64,000 nucleotides of DNA from NCBI GenBank assembly GCA_910589415.1, contig OU342630.1, positions 75,822,186 to 75,886,185 of the forward strand. Direction: 5' to 3'. Of the stretch, positions 10,745 through 22,960 are shown in pieces. Source of the DNA: Malachius bipustulatus (Eukaryota > Arthropoda > Insecta > Coleoptera > Melyridae). Below the pieces are notes generated by a model. That model ran no database searches. It worked only from the letters and a program-made list of their open reading frames with translations, and was not told the origin of the DNA. The first letter of the stretch is position 1. Every line of letters begins with the position of its first letter. Position numbers and translations under genes: made by a program.

Positions 10745-11412
10745 GGAGCGGTGTATAAGCGGAGATATCGAATCACGTTGACCTTGAATTCGTGGCCGGT
10801 TGTTTCCTCGGGATACACAGTGATGCGTTTCTATAAATGAAAGAAGTGTGAAATAAGATGGTACCAGTAGTAACGAGCTGAACTTGATATGAAGGAACTA
10901 TTGCGGCTCGACGTGTGTTTCTACACTGCCCTTGTTCTAGATAAGTTAAAACGTGCCACGTCTTATGAGCACTTCTTATAAAAATATCTGTAAAACAGAT
11001 AAAAATCAAAGCCGGGTCTCCCTTCGATCAAGTGGATGGCTCTTAACTCCAAACATGTAAACAGTAATACAAGGGTCGTCGGATTTGAGCCTTGTGTGTA
11101 TAAAAGAAGAAGCTGTTAAGGTTTATTTGCTCGGGATAGATTTCCAAGTTTTTGAGAAGAACTCTTCGCCTAACCGGCAACATGATCAATCCAAGACATG
11201 TTTACTCTCAGACTCACGCCAAGCAAATGAAGAGATGCCGATGGAAGAAGAGATTGTCATCACCATATATGGCTCCAAAACGTTGGCCTTTTCGGAGAAG
11301 ATGACAGGCTGTGTTTTAGCAGCATTGAGCTGCACTCGATTTCAATCGTCCCAAGCTCGGACCCAAGTGAGAATCTCTGGTATATCCTTCTTAATTTTTT
11401 AGACTTCTTGCT
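10745..11412 (-). pseudogene. Jockey-like LINE ORF2, RT thumb to C-terminus
   Basis: Reading the minus strand from 11412 down, frames give EILTWVRAWDD, then NRVQLNAAKTQPVIFSEK, which is the F/L-N-x-x-K-T-Q block after the RT YADD motif. A stretch equivalent to L-S-W-x-x-H and a Y-K-A-Q-I-R-P-like block (HTKAQIRRPL, YYCLHVW) follow. Next comes QCRNTRRAA, TILFHTSFIYRNA and a final YPEETTGHEFKVNVIRYLR close to the C-terminus. The order is that of the Jockey-clade RT thumb and tail. Stops and several frameshifts show it is dead. The catalytic palm is missing upstream, so only the 3' third is present. It shares its C-terminal block with the fragment at 14415-15150. Confidence 0.7.
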
Positions 11413-12984
11413 CGTACTGAAAATATGAAGGACTTCTTTCATTTAAATTCCAAGAAATGACAATGATATTTTTTGTTTGATGTATTTGAGGTTTCGTCGG
11501 ATATCTTCCGGAAGAATACGACCTTGCCAAAATTCCTTCATACTAGATTGAAAAATTTTAAAGTTTCCAACAGGAGTTAATTCCTCATTTTTGCCGAAAT
11601 CCTTTTTTTTAGGAATGACAGTTTATGACCTTGTAGTGCGATAATGTAATAATAATTATACAAAATTTGAACAAAATCCAATCCTTAGAGGCTATTTCGA
11701 TAAAACAATTATTTCCGTGAATATAAATGAATACCTACTTACTTATATATTTTATATACTTTGGTAAATGACTACTTTGTTACTATAACAAACAAAAAAT
11801 TATCAATGAAGATATCAATTGATTTGAGCTTGAAGAACAAACAAGTCAACCTTTTATTAGAATAAGAATTCCCCTTTTCGAAGTGCTGGAGTTATTAGTT
11901 AAGCGGATCCCAGGATCGAGAGAAATAATCTGAAGTTCTGATGGAAGAGAACACTACTTCTCCCATTTAATCCCACTTGAAAGAGGTGAAAGATTTCTTA
12001 TTAGATTTTAATCAGACCAAACCAATAGTTATAGACGTGTTTGCAATAATTTTTCTCGCGAATTGATACCTACGTATACCTACACCTACCTACATAGGGG
12101 ATCAATAAATTCCTGCTGCGTTATCCAGCCAACACGAGCTCAGAGTTTTTCATTAGAGTTGCACACGTACCCCTTAGTTAGTTCGGTCACGTATCGAGCT
12201 TTACGCCAAAATACGGTACTTATTTTTCCGTAGAATTTATTCCGTTCATGTTAAATTTGGTTCGCTGTTTGTATGCTAAATTATTATCTCTTTCAGTTCG
12301 ATTCGATACGCGGGGCGCTATCAAAATAAAAATTCTTCTATTGTCGGGAGGTAAATCGTACAGATCAAAATAAATCATCGGATTGGACGTTTAAACGTCA
12401 TGCGGCTCTGGCGACCGCGACCGGCAACCATTCAACAATGAATGAACGAGCTACGTGAGATAACTTCATCTCTGGTCCGCTTATCTCCTGCAATCAGGAC
12501 TCGCCCGGGGACTAACGATATTTTGAAGCTCAAATTTGCTCAACTTGATTTGGTCTTTTGTAAATTGCAATACCACTCTACTGAAGTTAAATCATGAGGA
12601 AATATTTCGGTTCGAATTCCTCACTGGAAAATAACCTCATGTTAATTCATCCTGATTTTCATTCTCGGGACATGTTGACATTTCATTCGCATGGGAATGT
12701 GTTTTGGGTTTTTTTCTGATTACTTGCTTTCTGAAAATAATAGGTTTTTTAGGTAAGTACATAATATATTTATCAACTTAATTTATTGAATTATTATTCA
12801 GCAGATTAAATGCCTATTAAGACAGATTAAATAAAGACATATTATCATAGAAATCTAGACAAAAAAAAAACGAGGAAAGGCGACAAAAATTTGTGAAATT
12901 TTTCTATTGAATAAAATTATCATTTTTGATTATACAAGATGTAACGACCTAGTCGGAAATAAAATGGGACCTCACATTATCGTC
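11413..12984. other. Intergenic stretch with one CpG-rich patch
   Basis: The sequence is mostly AT-rich and empty. At 12380-12520 there is a CG-richer patch with a perfect 14-base palindrome GACGTTTAAACGTC (12386-12399) and several GATAA/TTATC motifs. It might be a conserved regulatory element, but this cannot be shown from one sequence. Confidence 0.25.
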
Positions 12985-14193
12985 TAACATCTATGTCCGG
13001 AAATTATGAGGAAAAAATTAAGGGGATGATTCTTCTTGATGAAATATTGCCAAAAGTATCTATAATTTTTTTTTTTTCGAAAACTCAAAAAGAAGAAAGT
13101 TATAAGCCTCCAAAGTTGATTTTTTAAATCAATATTTTTTTATAACTTTTTTTTCTATTGTACGGATTTTTTTAAAATTTGACACTCTTGCCACTGATGC
13201 TGCTTTACATTCTTGGTCCAAATTAGACTTGAATCCCTCGAAATCAAAAGGCCTTAAGTGCCCTTGACCTTCAAAAAAGGCCTATAACTTTTTTCGTAAT
13301 ATTTTTTTCTGGGTTTTGAAGACGCACAATTGAAGAACATGAAGAAATCTTCGGAAAAGGTCCTTTTTGTCTATCACGATAAAATGACCTGTTTCCGAGT
13401 AAAACTGTTTTAAAAATTTGCTTGCACTATTGATCACCATAAATTATGATCATTTTGCAACAACACCAAAGCATGGTTTGGAAACTGCTACAGGGTTGCC
13501 TAGTTATGTACAAAACAGAGACATTCGTATATAAATAGACTTGGAAATGAATTTTTTTTTGAAAATGAAAAAAATTTTAATCATTTTTTTTAATAAAATA
13601 ATAAAATAATTTTAATTAAAAAAAAATAAATTGCTGTCAAAATGAAATCCAAAGCAAACGTCTTGTTTCCTAAGCAACCCTGCAGCTGTTTCCAAAGCAT
13701 GCTTTGGTATTATTGTTGCAGAATGATCATAGTTTATATGGTGATCAATTTTAGTGCAAGCAAATTTTTAAAACAGTCTTACTCGGAAACAGGTCATTTT
13801 ATCGTGATAGACAAAGAAAACCTTTTCCGAATATTTCTTCATGTTTTTCAATTGTGCATCTTCAAAACTCAGAAAAAATTATTAAGAAAAAAGTTATAGG
13901 TCTTTTTTGAAGGTCAAGGGCAGTTAAGGCCACTTGATTTCGAGGGATTCAAGTCTAATTTGGACCAAGGATGTAAAGCAACATCATCAGTGGCAAGAGT
14001 GTAAAATTTTAAGAAAATCCGTACACTAGAAAGAAAGTTATAAAAAAATATTCATTTAAAAAAATCGACTTTGGAGGCTTATAACTTTCTTCTTTTTGAG
14101 TTTTCGAAAAAAAATTATGGATACTTTTGACAATATTTCATCAAGAAGAATCACCGCCTTAATTTTTTGCTCATAATTTCCGGACATCCTGTA
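12985..14193. mobile_element. Foldback element with arms of about 510 bp
   Basis: The left arm (about 12994-13502) and right arm (about 13671-14184) are inverted copies. Both hold 'ggaaattatgag', 'gatgaaatattg', 'cttgccactgat', 'cctcgaaatcaa' and 'caggtcattttatcgtgat' or their complements. A loop of about 170 AT-rich bases separates them. The right terminus is CATCCTGTA at 14185-14193; the left terminus is degenerate. No transposase is encoded, so movement would need enzymes in trans. A solo arm lies at 5529-5745. Confidence 0.8.
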
Positions 14194-14414
14194 TTTTTTC
14201 ACAAAAAAAATTAAAGAAAATAATTGAGTAAATTATTATAGCTGTAATTAAACTGGTCATTTATCCCCTCGTTTATTCACCAAAAACAATCATGTCACAA
14301 ACTAACGCCAACTTCTCGTCAAGACTGTGTTTAGGTGATAAAAATACATAAAATTAAAAAAATATTGTAAGTTCCTTGCCTAAGAGTGACTTTTTTTTAT
14401 TGAAAACGCAAATT

Positions 14415-15150
14415 CATTGTAGGGGAATTCCTATGGCGCTCTGGGGGCGGTGCGGTTCACTTTGAATTGTTTCAGGTTGTATTCCTCAGGAAACACTCCG
14501 TCGCTTAATTTTTTTAAATTTAATTGTCAAGTACGATAACTGCTACATCATTGAGACCAGAAGCTTTGTTTGGGTCCAAAGCTAATATAATGTGCTTTAT
14601 GACTCGCTGTCGGAATACAATGTCTGACATTTTGATTTCTATAAAAGAGATAATTAGTGAGGTTCTTCCGTGGAAATCAACGGAGGAGTATGAAGAAAAC
14701 AATTGCGCCAACAGGTTGTCCTTCTCAGAAGTCGTCGATGCAATAGTCCCGTCGATCAGTGTTAGTGGTGGAATGGTGGATTTGGTGAAATTCTGGCTAA
14801 CTGTTCTAATGACCGACCAAAAAGATTTAGAACCGTTGGGTCAGGACAGAAGTGTATTCCTGATTCTCTGGTTATGAGATGCCTTAGTTTGGTCTATTAT
14901 TTCTTTGCATATGATTCGAGCACGGATGAAGTTGTGGTGATTTTTGCCGTCGGGGCTTTTTCTCCACTGCTGAAAAGCAAGTTGTTCGGATGCGAAAGCT
15001 TTTTTGCACCTTTAACGAACCAAGGTTTACTGTTTGAAGACCATGCTTTTTTTTGAAAAGGGAACTTGTTTCTATGCCAGTTTAGATCAATTGGGCAACT
15101 TCCCTAGCAGAAATAGCTGGAACACCAAAGCCAAAACAGATGCTCCTCCA
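14415..15150 (-). pseudogene. Jockey-like LINE ORF2 with internal deletion
   Basis: From 15150 down the minus strand reads FGFGVPAISAREVAQLI, AWSSNSKPWFVKGAKK, QQWRKSPDGKN, FIRARIICKEIIDQT, NGSKSFWSVIRT and LIDGTIASTTSEK. These are the linker blocks between the endonuclease and RT domains of Jockey-clade ORF2. HIILALDPNKASG, the start of the RT palm, then follows. Directly after IVLDN (about 14520) the sequence jumps to LSDGVFPEEYNLKQFKVN, a block found at the extreme C-terminus of such proteins. The catalytic palm, fingers and thumb are therefore deleted. In-frame stops (before PNGSKSF and after AQLI) confirm decay. Two plus-strand reading frames in this interval are antisense shadows. Confidence 0.75.
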
Positions 15151-17929
15151 TGGAAAAGCTCGATAGGCACAGAAAAATATTTTGATAGGTTTTGATGGGC
15201 ACAGAAAAATTTTGCGTTGATTGATAAATTAGGGAATCCAAACTTAAAAAGCTTCCTTTAAATTAAATAATTCCTGTAAACCAATAATTATTAAAGAACT
15301 AGCAATAGTTTTCTATTATTATTAACATAAAAATTATTGCTGTTTTCAGAATATCTAAACAACTACAGCGACCATTGACAGGTTCTCTACATCACACTGA
15401 CCCTAAGCTTTTTGATATTTTTTTTTATTTGTGTAAAATTAACATAGAAACTGTTCGATGTCAAATTTGTGGTAATCCAATAAGGATCTATTAGGTATAC
15501 TCTGATACCTTCTAAGTGTGAAGGGAGTAGGTCTATCTAAAAGAGCTGAGCCAATTTCACTTCGTCATAGAGTCATGAATTTGTAAAACAAAACTCATAT
15601 GACTTGGAGAGCATTTAGGTGAGAGATTCAGCCGAGGCCACAATTTACAGGCGGGCAGTTTTCCTGAAATGCCTCCAGATTTAAATTGGTTAAGCTGCGG
15701 GCGATGAAGATTTAGTTGGCCAGTCAATGATAAATCGAGGGTTGGAATTCCGGTTCCTGCCAACGGCTCGAGTACTTTAGAGCTGTATCCACATTCGGCT
15801 ACACATCATTTAGGACGTGACTGAATTAACCCTTAACTCGTGTGCGTTTGCACTCGTGACATGTTCATACCTTCGTCACTGCGGACATCTCATCCCGTTA
15901 TGTTTCATTTAAACTACCTACATTATACGCCGCGAAAAATTAACATTACGCCCTTTAAACTCTGACAAGTTATGAAAATGAACTTTTTTATTTATGGTCC
16001 TTGCAGCTTGACGTTCAGCGTAAGGTAGAGAGGGACGATTCTTTATTAATACCTACTTTAATGAATGTCTTGGCTGCGATCTACGATTTTTGTAACTGGA
16101 AATAGTAATTGGGGATGTTATCATCATTATTAGGGATAAGAGTGATAAGACCAAATAAATCATTTATTTTTAATAAGAGATGTAATATCTCCGAGTTTCT
16201 TACATAATAGGTAACCGTATAACGTATATTTGGCCTGGTCAAAGAATAAACGTTATTATTATAATAGCTAACGTGAGTTTTCTTTGGTTTTAGAATGTTA
16301 AGGCTTATCCAGACTTCATCAACCTCTCTTGGCTGTGAGAGTTTCACAATCGTAATCACATCATTTTAAACTTGATCATTAAATATTATTCTTTTATTAA
16401 TTAAAATATTCTTGATTTGTGTAAGTATACTTATTTAGTATGTCTGTAATATCAACTATCTTTTTCAAGTATGTATCTACATATTATCCATGACAAGAGT
16501 TAGGGTCAAGAAGAAAATAATTTGGTAACTATGTCGTTACATAAAATTTATTTTATGTGCATGACGAATGGTCTTTAGTATCTATAATATAAGAATCCTG
16601 AACTATATACTTATGAGAATAGTTCTGAAATTATAGTGCTCCTTTCAATAGAAACGTTCACTCGAAATGTTTTCGCTTTGGATATTGAAAATCTGTTACA
16701 ATCACATTTCACTTTGAAACGGGACTATAAACCTTTGCGTAGCAAAAATATTTTTTCCATTCGATATTTCTCTTAAAATCGAGAAGATTAAACGGAAGTT
16801 GTGGAAATTGGGTCGGTCTCTCTGGTTGTGTAGGTTTCCAGAACCAGTATAGGGGGAGCTTATTTCCAAGTCAGCTGGGCCATGAATGGCGATAATTTCT
16901 AACAGAATTGAGTTCCACTGCCAGAAGAATGTTGCTTTCCACGCCCATCCTCTCCAACGACATTGGAGTTGTTTCAGTTCAACATAAGCCCGTAATAACA
17001 CTTCCAAAAAACGTCCTTTCGATTGCCAGTTAATGAAATTTTCTATATCGAATACTTGCTAATTAAATGGAAAGAAGTGGACGATATTGCTTTATGAGAT
17101 ACGAGTGTTTTTTTCCTGAAGAGATATATTTGATTCGAGGGCACTTGAGCTTATTTTTTGATTGATTCCTATTATTTGATTGTCTGGTTATATTAAGTAC
17201 TTACTTCTAACTCGAACTGTGAGTAATTTTTTTTTTTTTTAAATAGTTAACAAATTTTCAAGTTTAGAATAGTAGAGAAGAGAAAAGTTAATGAACTTCT
17301 TGGGGATTTTTAGGTACCTAGGACCTTCGAATCATGGGATCACGCCTTATTGATAGGGCATTGATACCTTGATTTGTTGTATGTTATTATTTTCTTATTT
17401 GCGGATATGGCACTTTACGAAGAAGAAGATTCGCTTATTTGAATTAAACTGAACATGAACGGAAACTTGGCACATAACTAAATTCAAAACCATTATTTTT
17501 GACAATTCGGTATCTATTATTTTGCGAAATTATTTAATTTTCAAATTCATTTGAATTCAAAATATGATAATCATCACGAACTTTAGGTCTACCAATCTCA
17601 GAAAATAAGAATTTGGCTCGTCACTGAGCTCCTCCTTCAAATAATAATTGTCTCAGATCTGTAAAGTACCCTTACCTATCCTTACATAATACGAGTATAC
17701 TGAATATTCGTTTTTTTTTTAGGATCCCGGCGGATGTCTCTAAAAATAAGCCAATAATTCCCCGGTTATATCATTTTTTGCTTGTGAGTTATCTTTTGAT
17801 TCTCAACTTCTAAATCACTCGCTCCCTGCTCCACTCGATCACTTCAAGCTTCAAAATTCTAAATCTGATGACTCACTTCGTAGATAGGTACCTACTTTCA
17901 GTAATTCAGTAATGCATTTTTTTTTCATT
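15151..17929. other. Intergenic stretch
   Basis: I recognise nothing here. Two minus-strand frames of 68 and 101 codons (15557-15763, 16702-17007) show no family signature, and I do not call them genes. Confidence 0.3.
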
Positions 17930-19780
17930 TACATTTTTCTCTAAAATCGCAAATTTTAGATTTTCAAAACGCGACTGTTACTTTAAATAATACTTACTAA
18001 TCCTGATATATATCTTAGCGAGATCTTGCAATTTTGTGAATCTTATGGAGGAGAGAAGACTTTAAAGTTTTAAAAAAAAGTTCTTGTCCCACTATTTCAG
18101 GTTCAGTTTTCAATCTAGGGCTAGGGGACCAAAATTTTTGTGGGAGTAAGGTATCCACAAGGAGTGGTCTGGTATTGAACTTGAGCAAAATCGGTCTAGC
18201 CGTTTCAAAATGGAGGCATTTTGAATTTTAGGGAAAATTGCTATTTTTTGAAATATTTGTTATAAGAAAAATAGAAAAAAAAAACTTTCAACCAAATTAA
18301 CAAATTGAACGAAAATCATTGGAGATATGAGTTAATGCAATAAAATTTTAATTTTTCCTATAATAAGCCAGTGGCGTGGGTACGAAAGGGGTAGAAATGG
18401 CTAAATTTCTATAACCTTTTATGAGCATATTTTCGAAGGAATTGAACTGAATTCTTTTACAGTGGAAAACTATAAGTATATAACAAGTTTTAATCTTCAA
18501 AAATTACAAAAGATATTCGAATTTTTTTACATGATGTTTATTAATCTACAATTTTAAAAACAATCGTTTATAGCTTTCAAGATTAACGAACGAAATTTTT
18601 TACTCTTGTAAAACTTTGGATGGCGGTTGCTTTGCGTTAAAACAAATCCTAAAGTCGCGGTACTTCTTCACGGTGTTCCTTCAACGGAAATGAGGCACGG
18701 TTACTTCTCACAGTTTTCAATCTAGGGGGCTGAAATTTTTGTGGGAGTAAGATATCCATAAGGAGTGATCTGGCGTTCCATTTGAGCAACATCGGTTTTA
18801 AAATCGCCACAAAGCGTTTTCGAAATGGCGGCCATTTGAATTTTCGTAAAAAATGTTAACCCCTGTACATGTGCAAGATAGAAAAAATATTTAAAATTAA
18901 TTTAACAGAAGGGAGGAAACGTTTTCCGAACTTTACACTGGTGCAAAAAAAAATATTTTTTTCTGTTAATTTTTCTTTTACTGTTTTCTGTTAAATTTTA
19001 CTTAAATTTCACTTAAATGTAAAAATGCAAAATTTTTATTACCATCTTTGGGGGCATTTTCAAAGCAATCAAGCTGAAATTTTCACAATAATAAACGACA
19101 ATAATAAACGAAATAATAGATTCAGTGAGCAAGTATTTGAAATAGAGAAGATATTCAAAATTTGTATGTCATGTTAATCTCTCCCAAATTTCAAATTGTC
19201 AATTGTAAAAACGCTCGTATAGCTTCACCTTTCAAACTTTAGGCATAAAATTTTGAAAACTGGTAACACTTACAGACAACTGTTGATTTTTGTTGGAAAA
19301 GCTGTCTAAAAAAACATGGTTTGTATGGGGTTTTCCTTAAAATTTCGAAGAAACTACTTATTGTTCTTGTCACAGGTTGTAGTTTTCAATTTAGGGAACA
19401 AAAATTTTTGAAATAGTTGAATGGCAAATGTCTGGCATTGCATTTGAGAAAAATCGGTAAAATCGTTTCAAAATGGCGACCGTTAGCACTTTCGTCGAAA
19501 CTGCTATGTTTTTAACACCTGTAATATGCAAAACTAGACACAAATTTTCAATTAAATTAACAGAACCAGAAGAATGTTTCTCTATCTAGTTATAGACTTG
19601 TGCCAAAAATTTACTTTTTAATTATAAGTTCACCAGTAACGTAGGTAGGAAATCGGTAAAAATTGCTAGTACCTTGAAAATTTTCAACACTCCAATTTAA
19701 AAAATGGCAACAATATTCATAATTGAGTCAACGCATAAAAATACACTATTCATGCGATTGATGCGCAAGTAGGTTATTTC
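17930..19780. repeat. Diverged satellite-like array, three units of about 600-670 bp
   Basis: A landmark 'aaatttttgtgggagtaag' followed by 'aaggagtg' and an 'aaaatggcggcca'-like block recurs at about 18131, 18732 and (more diverged) 19401. The spacings are about 601 and 669 bases. Each unit also has a T-rich part and a 'tgatgttta' or 'catgatg' block. Single relatives occur at 405-790 and possibly 37360-37520. No coding is seen. Confidence 0.6.
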
Positions 19781-21356
19781 AACTGTCATTTGTCCTTTCT
19801 GCGTGAGTCAGGATGAGTTTGCACAATAATTGTATTAAGATTGTGAAGTACAGAACAGTAGGTATCATATCAGGATACGTTTTTCTCAATTCGCAGGCTA
19901 TACGGAATTCCCTGCGTGAACGCATCATGTCATCAGATATTCTCCCCTAGTTTTCAAGACTAGAGTGAACAAACATCTACTTCACTCAATTCTACCTCGG
20001 AGGCATTTCTCGTCTTAAATAGAATTCTGTAGATCTTCCTTCATGGATATTTCAATAGGAAAACTACTTCTTATTTGAAACCGTAAACTTTAGAAAGTTT
20101 CTGAGGATCTGATTATTTATTTGAATCAAAAGAGGGTGTGACAAAAAATTAATTGACTTCTCTAACTTAATACATTACTTCTTAGAATAAACTTTTATCG
20201 TTTAACAGATGGATCTAACAAGATACGGCAGCTCATTTGTATACAAAACGGTAATGAACATCAAAATGGGTGGAAATCGAGGGGAGTTCACTTATGAAAA
20301 TAAATGAAAATTAAATTGAAAAGTTGACTAAAGTGGAAATAGTCTGTACATGGAGTAGAAATAGTGGATATGAAATGGAAAAATAATACTTTTACACTTT
20401 TTCATCCCAGTTCCTTAAAACTTTTTCACGAAAGAACCGTCTGAATAAAAGCAAAATATCTAGTGCGAGCATAATAATATTATGATTGTTTTTTGTGTTA
20501 GACAAAAATCTAAATTAAAAGTAAATATTCGTGATGAACTTTCGCAACGTTTTGTAAGCATGAGCTATGTTTTTCTAGATGCCGTTTGCTTTTTCATCAT
20601 TATTTTTCAATAGTAGGTATTATAATAGTAGTTATTGTAAAGTTTTATATAAAATTCTGAATTAATTTAGGATATTCTTATCCTAAATATAAAAAAAGAA
20701 ACAGTAAGCATATTAGGTAATATTCATAAAGATTTCATTCAATAAACGTCTGTTATCTAAAAAATTATTTGACTGCGTAACATCCGCAGAATTAATCAGT
20801 ACTTAGAGAGCTCAAGAAATGAAACGGTTAATTTCATGTCAAGAGTTCAGGTCATATTTAACGACAAATGACAAGTAATTCCAAAGTTTCAGTCTTCTGA
20901 AGTTGAGGATTAAGAATTACGAAGTTTGTTGGTAACTATAAGACTCAAACTTCAGAAGCTTATATAGGAAGGAACATACAGATATCAGAAAGTTAAAACT
21001 ACCGACATGAAAAACTGTTACTGTATTTCTACCGAAGTTTAATATTGCTGCGCAGAGTTTCACCTTCTACGAAATATCTTGGCTACCTAAATGGTTTTAA
21101 GACTGCTCGTGGTAATGGAGTTTACATTTTCAATTTAAGATCTTCTTTCAATGAAACTTAGTTTTACCAAACTCAAATAACTATTTAAACGACTTTTGCT
21201 TATTTTGTATTTGTAAATATTTATTATTGCGTTACGTATAAGATTATGTAGGTGTACCTAAGTAGTGTGATATTGATATTCGGCAGTTTTAAAAAGTGTC
21301 GTCAATAATAATTATGTATTTAGAGCACTGATTTCTTGAGCAATAAAACCTCACAC
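19781..21356. other. Intergenic stretch
   Basis: No gene, RNA or repeat could be supported. Confidence 0.3.
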
Positions 21357-22960
21357 ATACAGGGTGTTACTTGATGATAGGCCGCGATTTCAAGGTCACG
21401 TTCCTGAACCAAAATCAAGTAGAAAAGTTCACATAAACATGTGTCCTGAAGTGTCTGGTTTTCAAGATACAGGATGTCAAATAAAAAAAAATGCTTTTCA
21501 TTAATATCTAAATGATGCTTTTGCTCATTTTGTTGAAATCTAGCAGGGTTATTCATTTTAATAAGACGCTAAGTTGACACTAACTAAAAGATAATTATTA
21601 TAAGTACCAGTGGCGTCTTGGGGGGTAGTCTCACGAATAATATTGAAAAAAAAATGTACGCTACAGAGTTTTTTTTTAACTTTTAATTAATCAAGCACCT
21701 AAAATACAACTTTTTTGCCTCCTAATATCTTTTCGTTTAATAATAATTACTTTTCAAGAAAAAAAATAAAAACGACTTCTTTGCATGTTGAAAAATTGTT
21801 AAAATAAAATCAAGTTAATTTTGATCGTTCAGAGTATTTATTTCTAAGCCATTTTTTTTTTAAATCTAACAAATGCAAAGGATGAACTATTTACATAAAA
21901 TGTTGGAAATGACTACCTCTCACTTCTATGCAGGCTTCTGCTCTCCTTCTCATCCAGCGACGAACTCTTTCGCAAATTCCATTAGTGTTACGTATGGCTT
22001 CACATCGGTCAACAATTCTATTCCTTAGTTGTTCTTCTGTCTCGATTGGTGTTACATAAACTAATGATTTTAGGTGCCCCCACAAATAAAAATCTAGGCT
22101 GTTTAAGTCAGGGGATCCTTGTGGTCCTCCACGACCTATCCAACGATTTTGGTAAGCTCCCTTCAAATACGCACAAGCCAATATGCTAAAGTGGGCAGGA
22201 GCACCATCATGTATTAACCAATGCTGTTGACGTAAATATAATTATATAAGGGAACGTCTTCAAGAAGCAGAGGCAAATCATTTTATAGAAAATGTCTTTA
22301 AGATTATCCGTTAAGACGTCGTGGTAAGAAAAATGGTCCAATCAAATAGTCATCTATGATACCGATCCAAATATTGACAGAAAATTGTTCCTGAAAATAT
22401 GTCTCTGTAATAGAATGAGGATTTTCTTGGGCCCAATTATGATTATTATGAAATTTTTTTATTGCATTTCTGGAAAAAAGTGCTTCGTCCGTAAACGTAA
22501 TGATGGAATCAAAGTGAGGTTTCTCTGGAAGTTTTTGATGATACCATCTTCAAAATTGCGCACGCGGTTCAAAATCTCTTGGCAGAAGTGCTTGAACTCT
22601 TTATACGTGATAGGGATACAACAGGGAATCTCTTAAAATTTTCCATACCATTTGATAGCAAATATCTAATTCCCTACCTATTTTTCGGATACTTGTTGTA
22701 GGATTCTCTTAGACCGCATGCAGGACAGTCTCCTCAATTGCTGGAGTTCGAATTGTACGAGGTCTTCCCCCGGAGGTATTACACGTTTGAAACTGACAGA
22801 TTCAGATCATGAATGTTTATGAATATTTTTCTACCTGGAAGGACACGATTAGGATACCTTTCTTGATAGAGCCGTCGGGCCTGCGCCGAATTACCATTGG
22901 CAAGACCATAAATAAAGGAAATGCATTTGTACCATCTCCAAAGTAGAATAATTATTTACC
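21357..22960 (-). mobile_element. Mariner-type DNA transposon relic A
   Basis: The element contains a decayed transposase (21894-22955) followed by about 530 bases of 3' flank ending at TACAGGGTG (21359-21367). The terminus is preceded by TA-containing sequence, in keeping with TA target use by the Tc1/mariner superfamily. A matching terminus beyond 22960 is not evident, so the 5' end is lost or degenerate. Confidence 0.65.
21894..22955 (-). pseudogene. Mariner-type transposase (DUF4817-like HTH plus DDE), disrupted
   Basis: The N-terminal helix-turn-helix part reads FIYGLANGNSAQARRLYQER and YPNRVLPGRKIF, typical of the DUF4817-like domain. After a frameshift comes GGRPRTIRTPAIEETVLHAV and TSIRKIGRELDI. 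The catalytic core follows: TFTDEALFSR (first Asp, near 22490), NWAQENPHS, QFSVNIWIGI, LIHDGAPAHFSI (second Asp, near 22205) and PDLNSLDFYLWG (third Asp, near 22092). The tail ends RRWMRRRAEACIE and HFQHFM. The protein would cut and paste DNA at TA sites. Three in-frame stops plus a frameshift make it a pseudogene of about 350 codons, close to full family length. All three acidic residues are still legible. Confidence 0.85.

Noticed and set aside
16702..17007. A 101-codon minus-strand frame rich in Trp
   Set aside because: No family pattern could be recognised and nothing around it supports expression.
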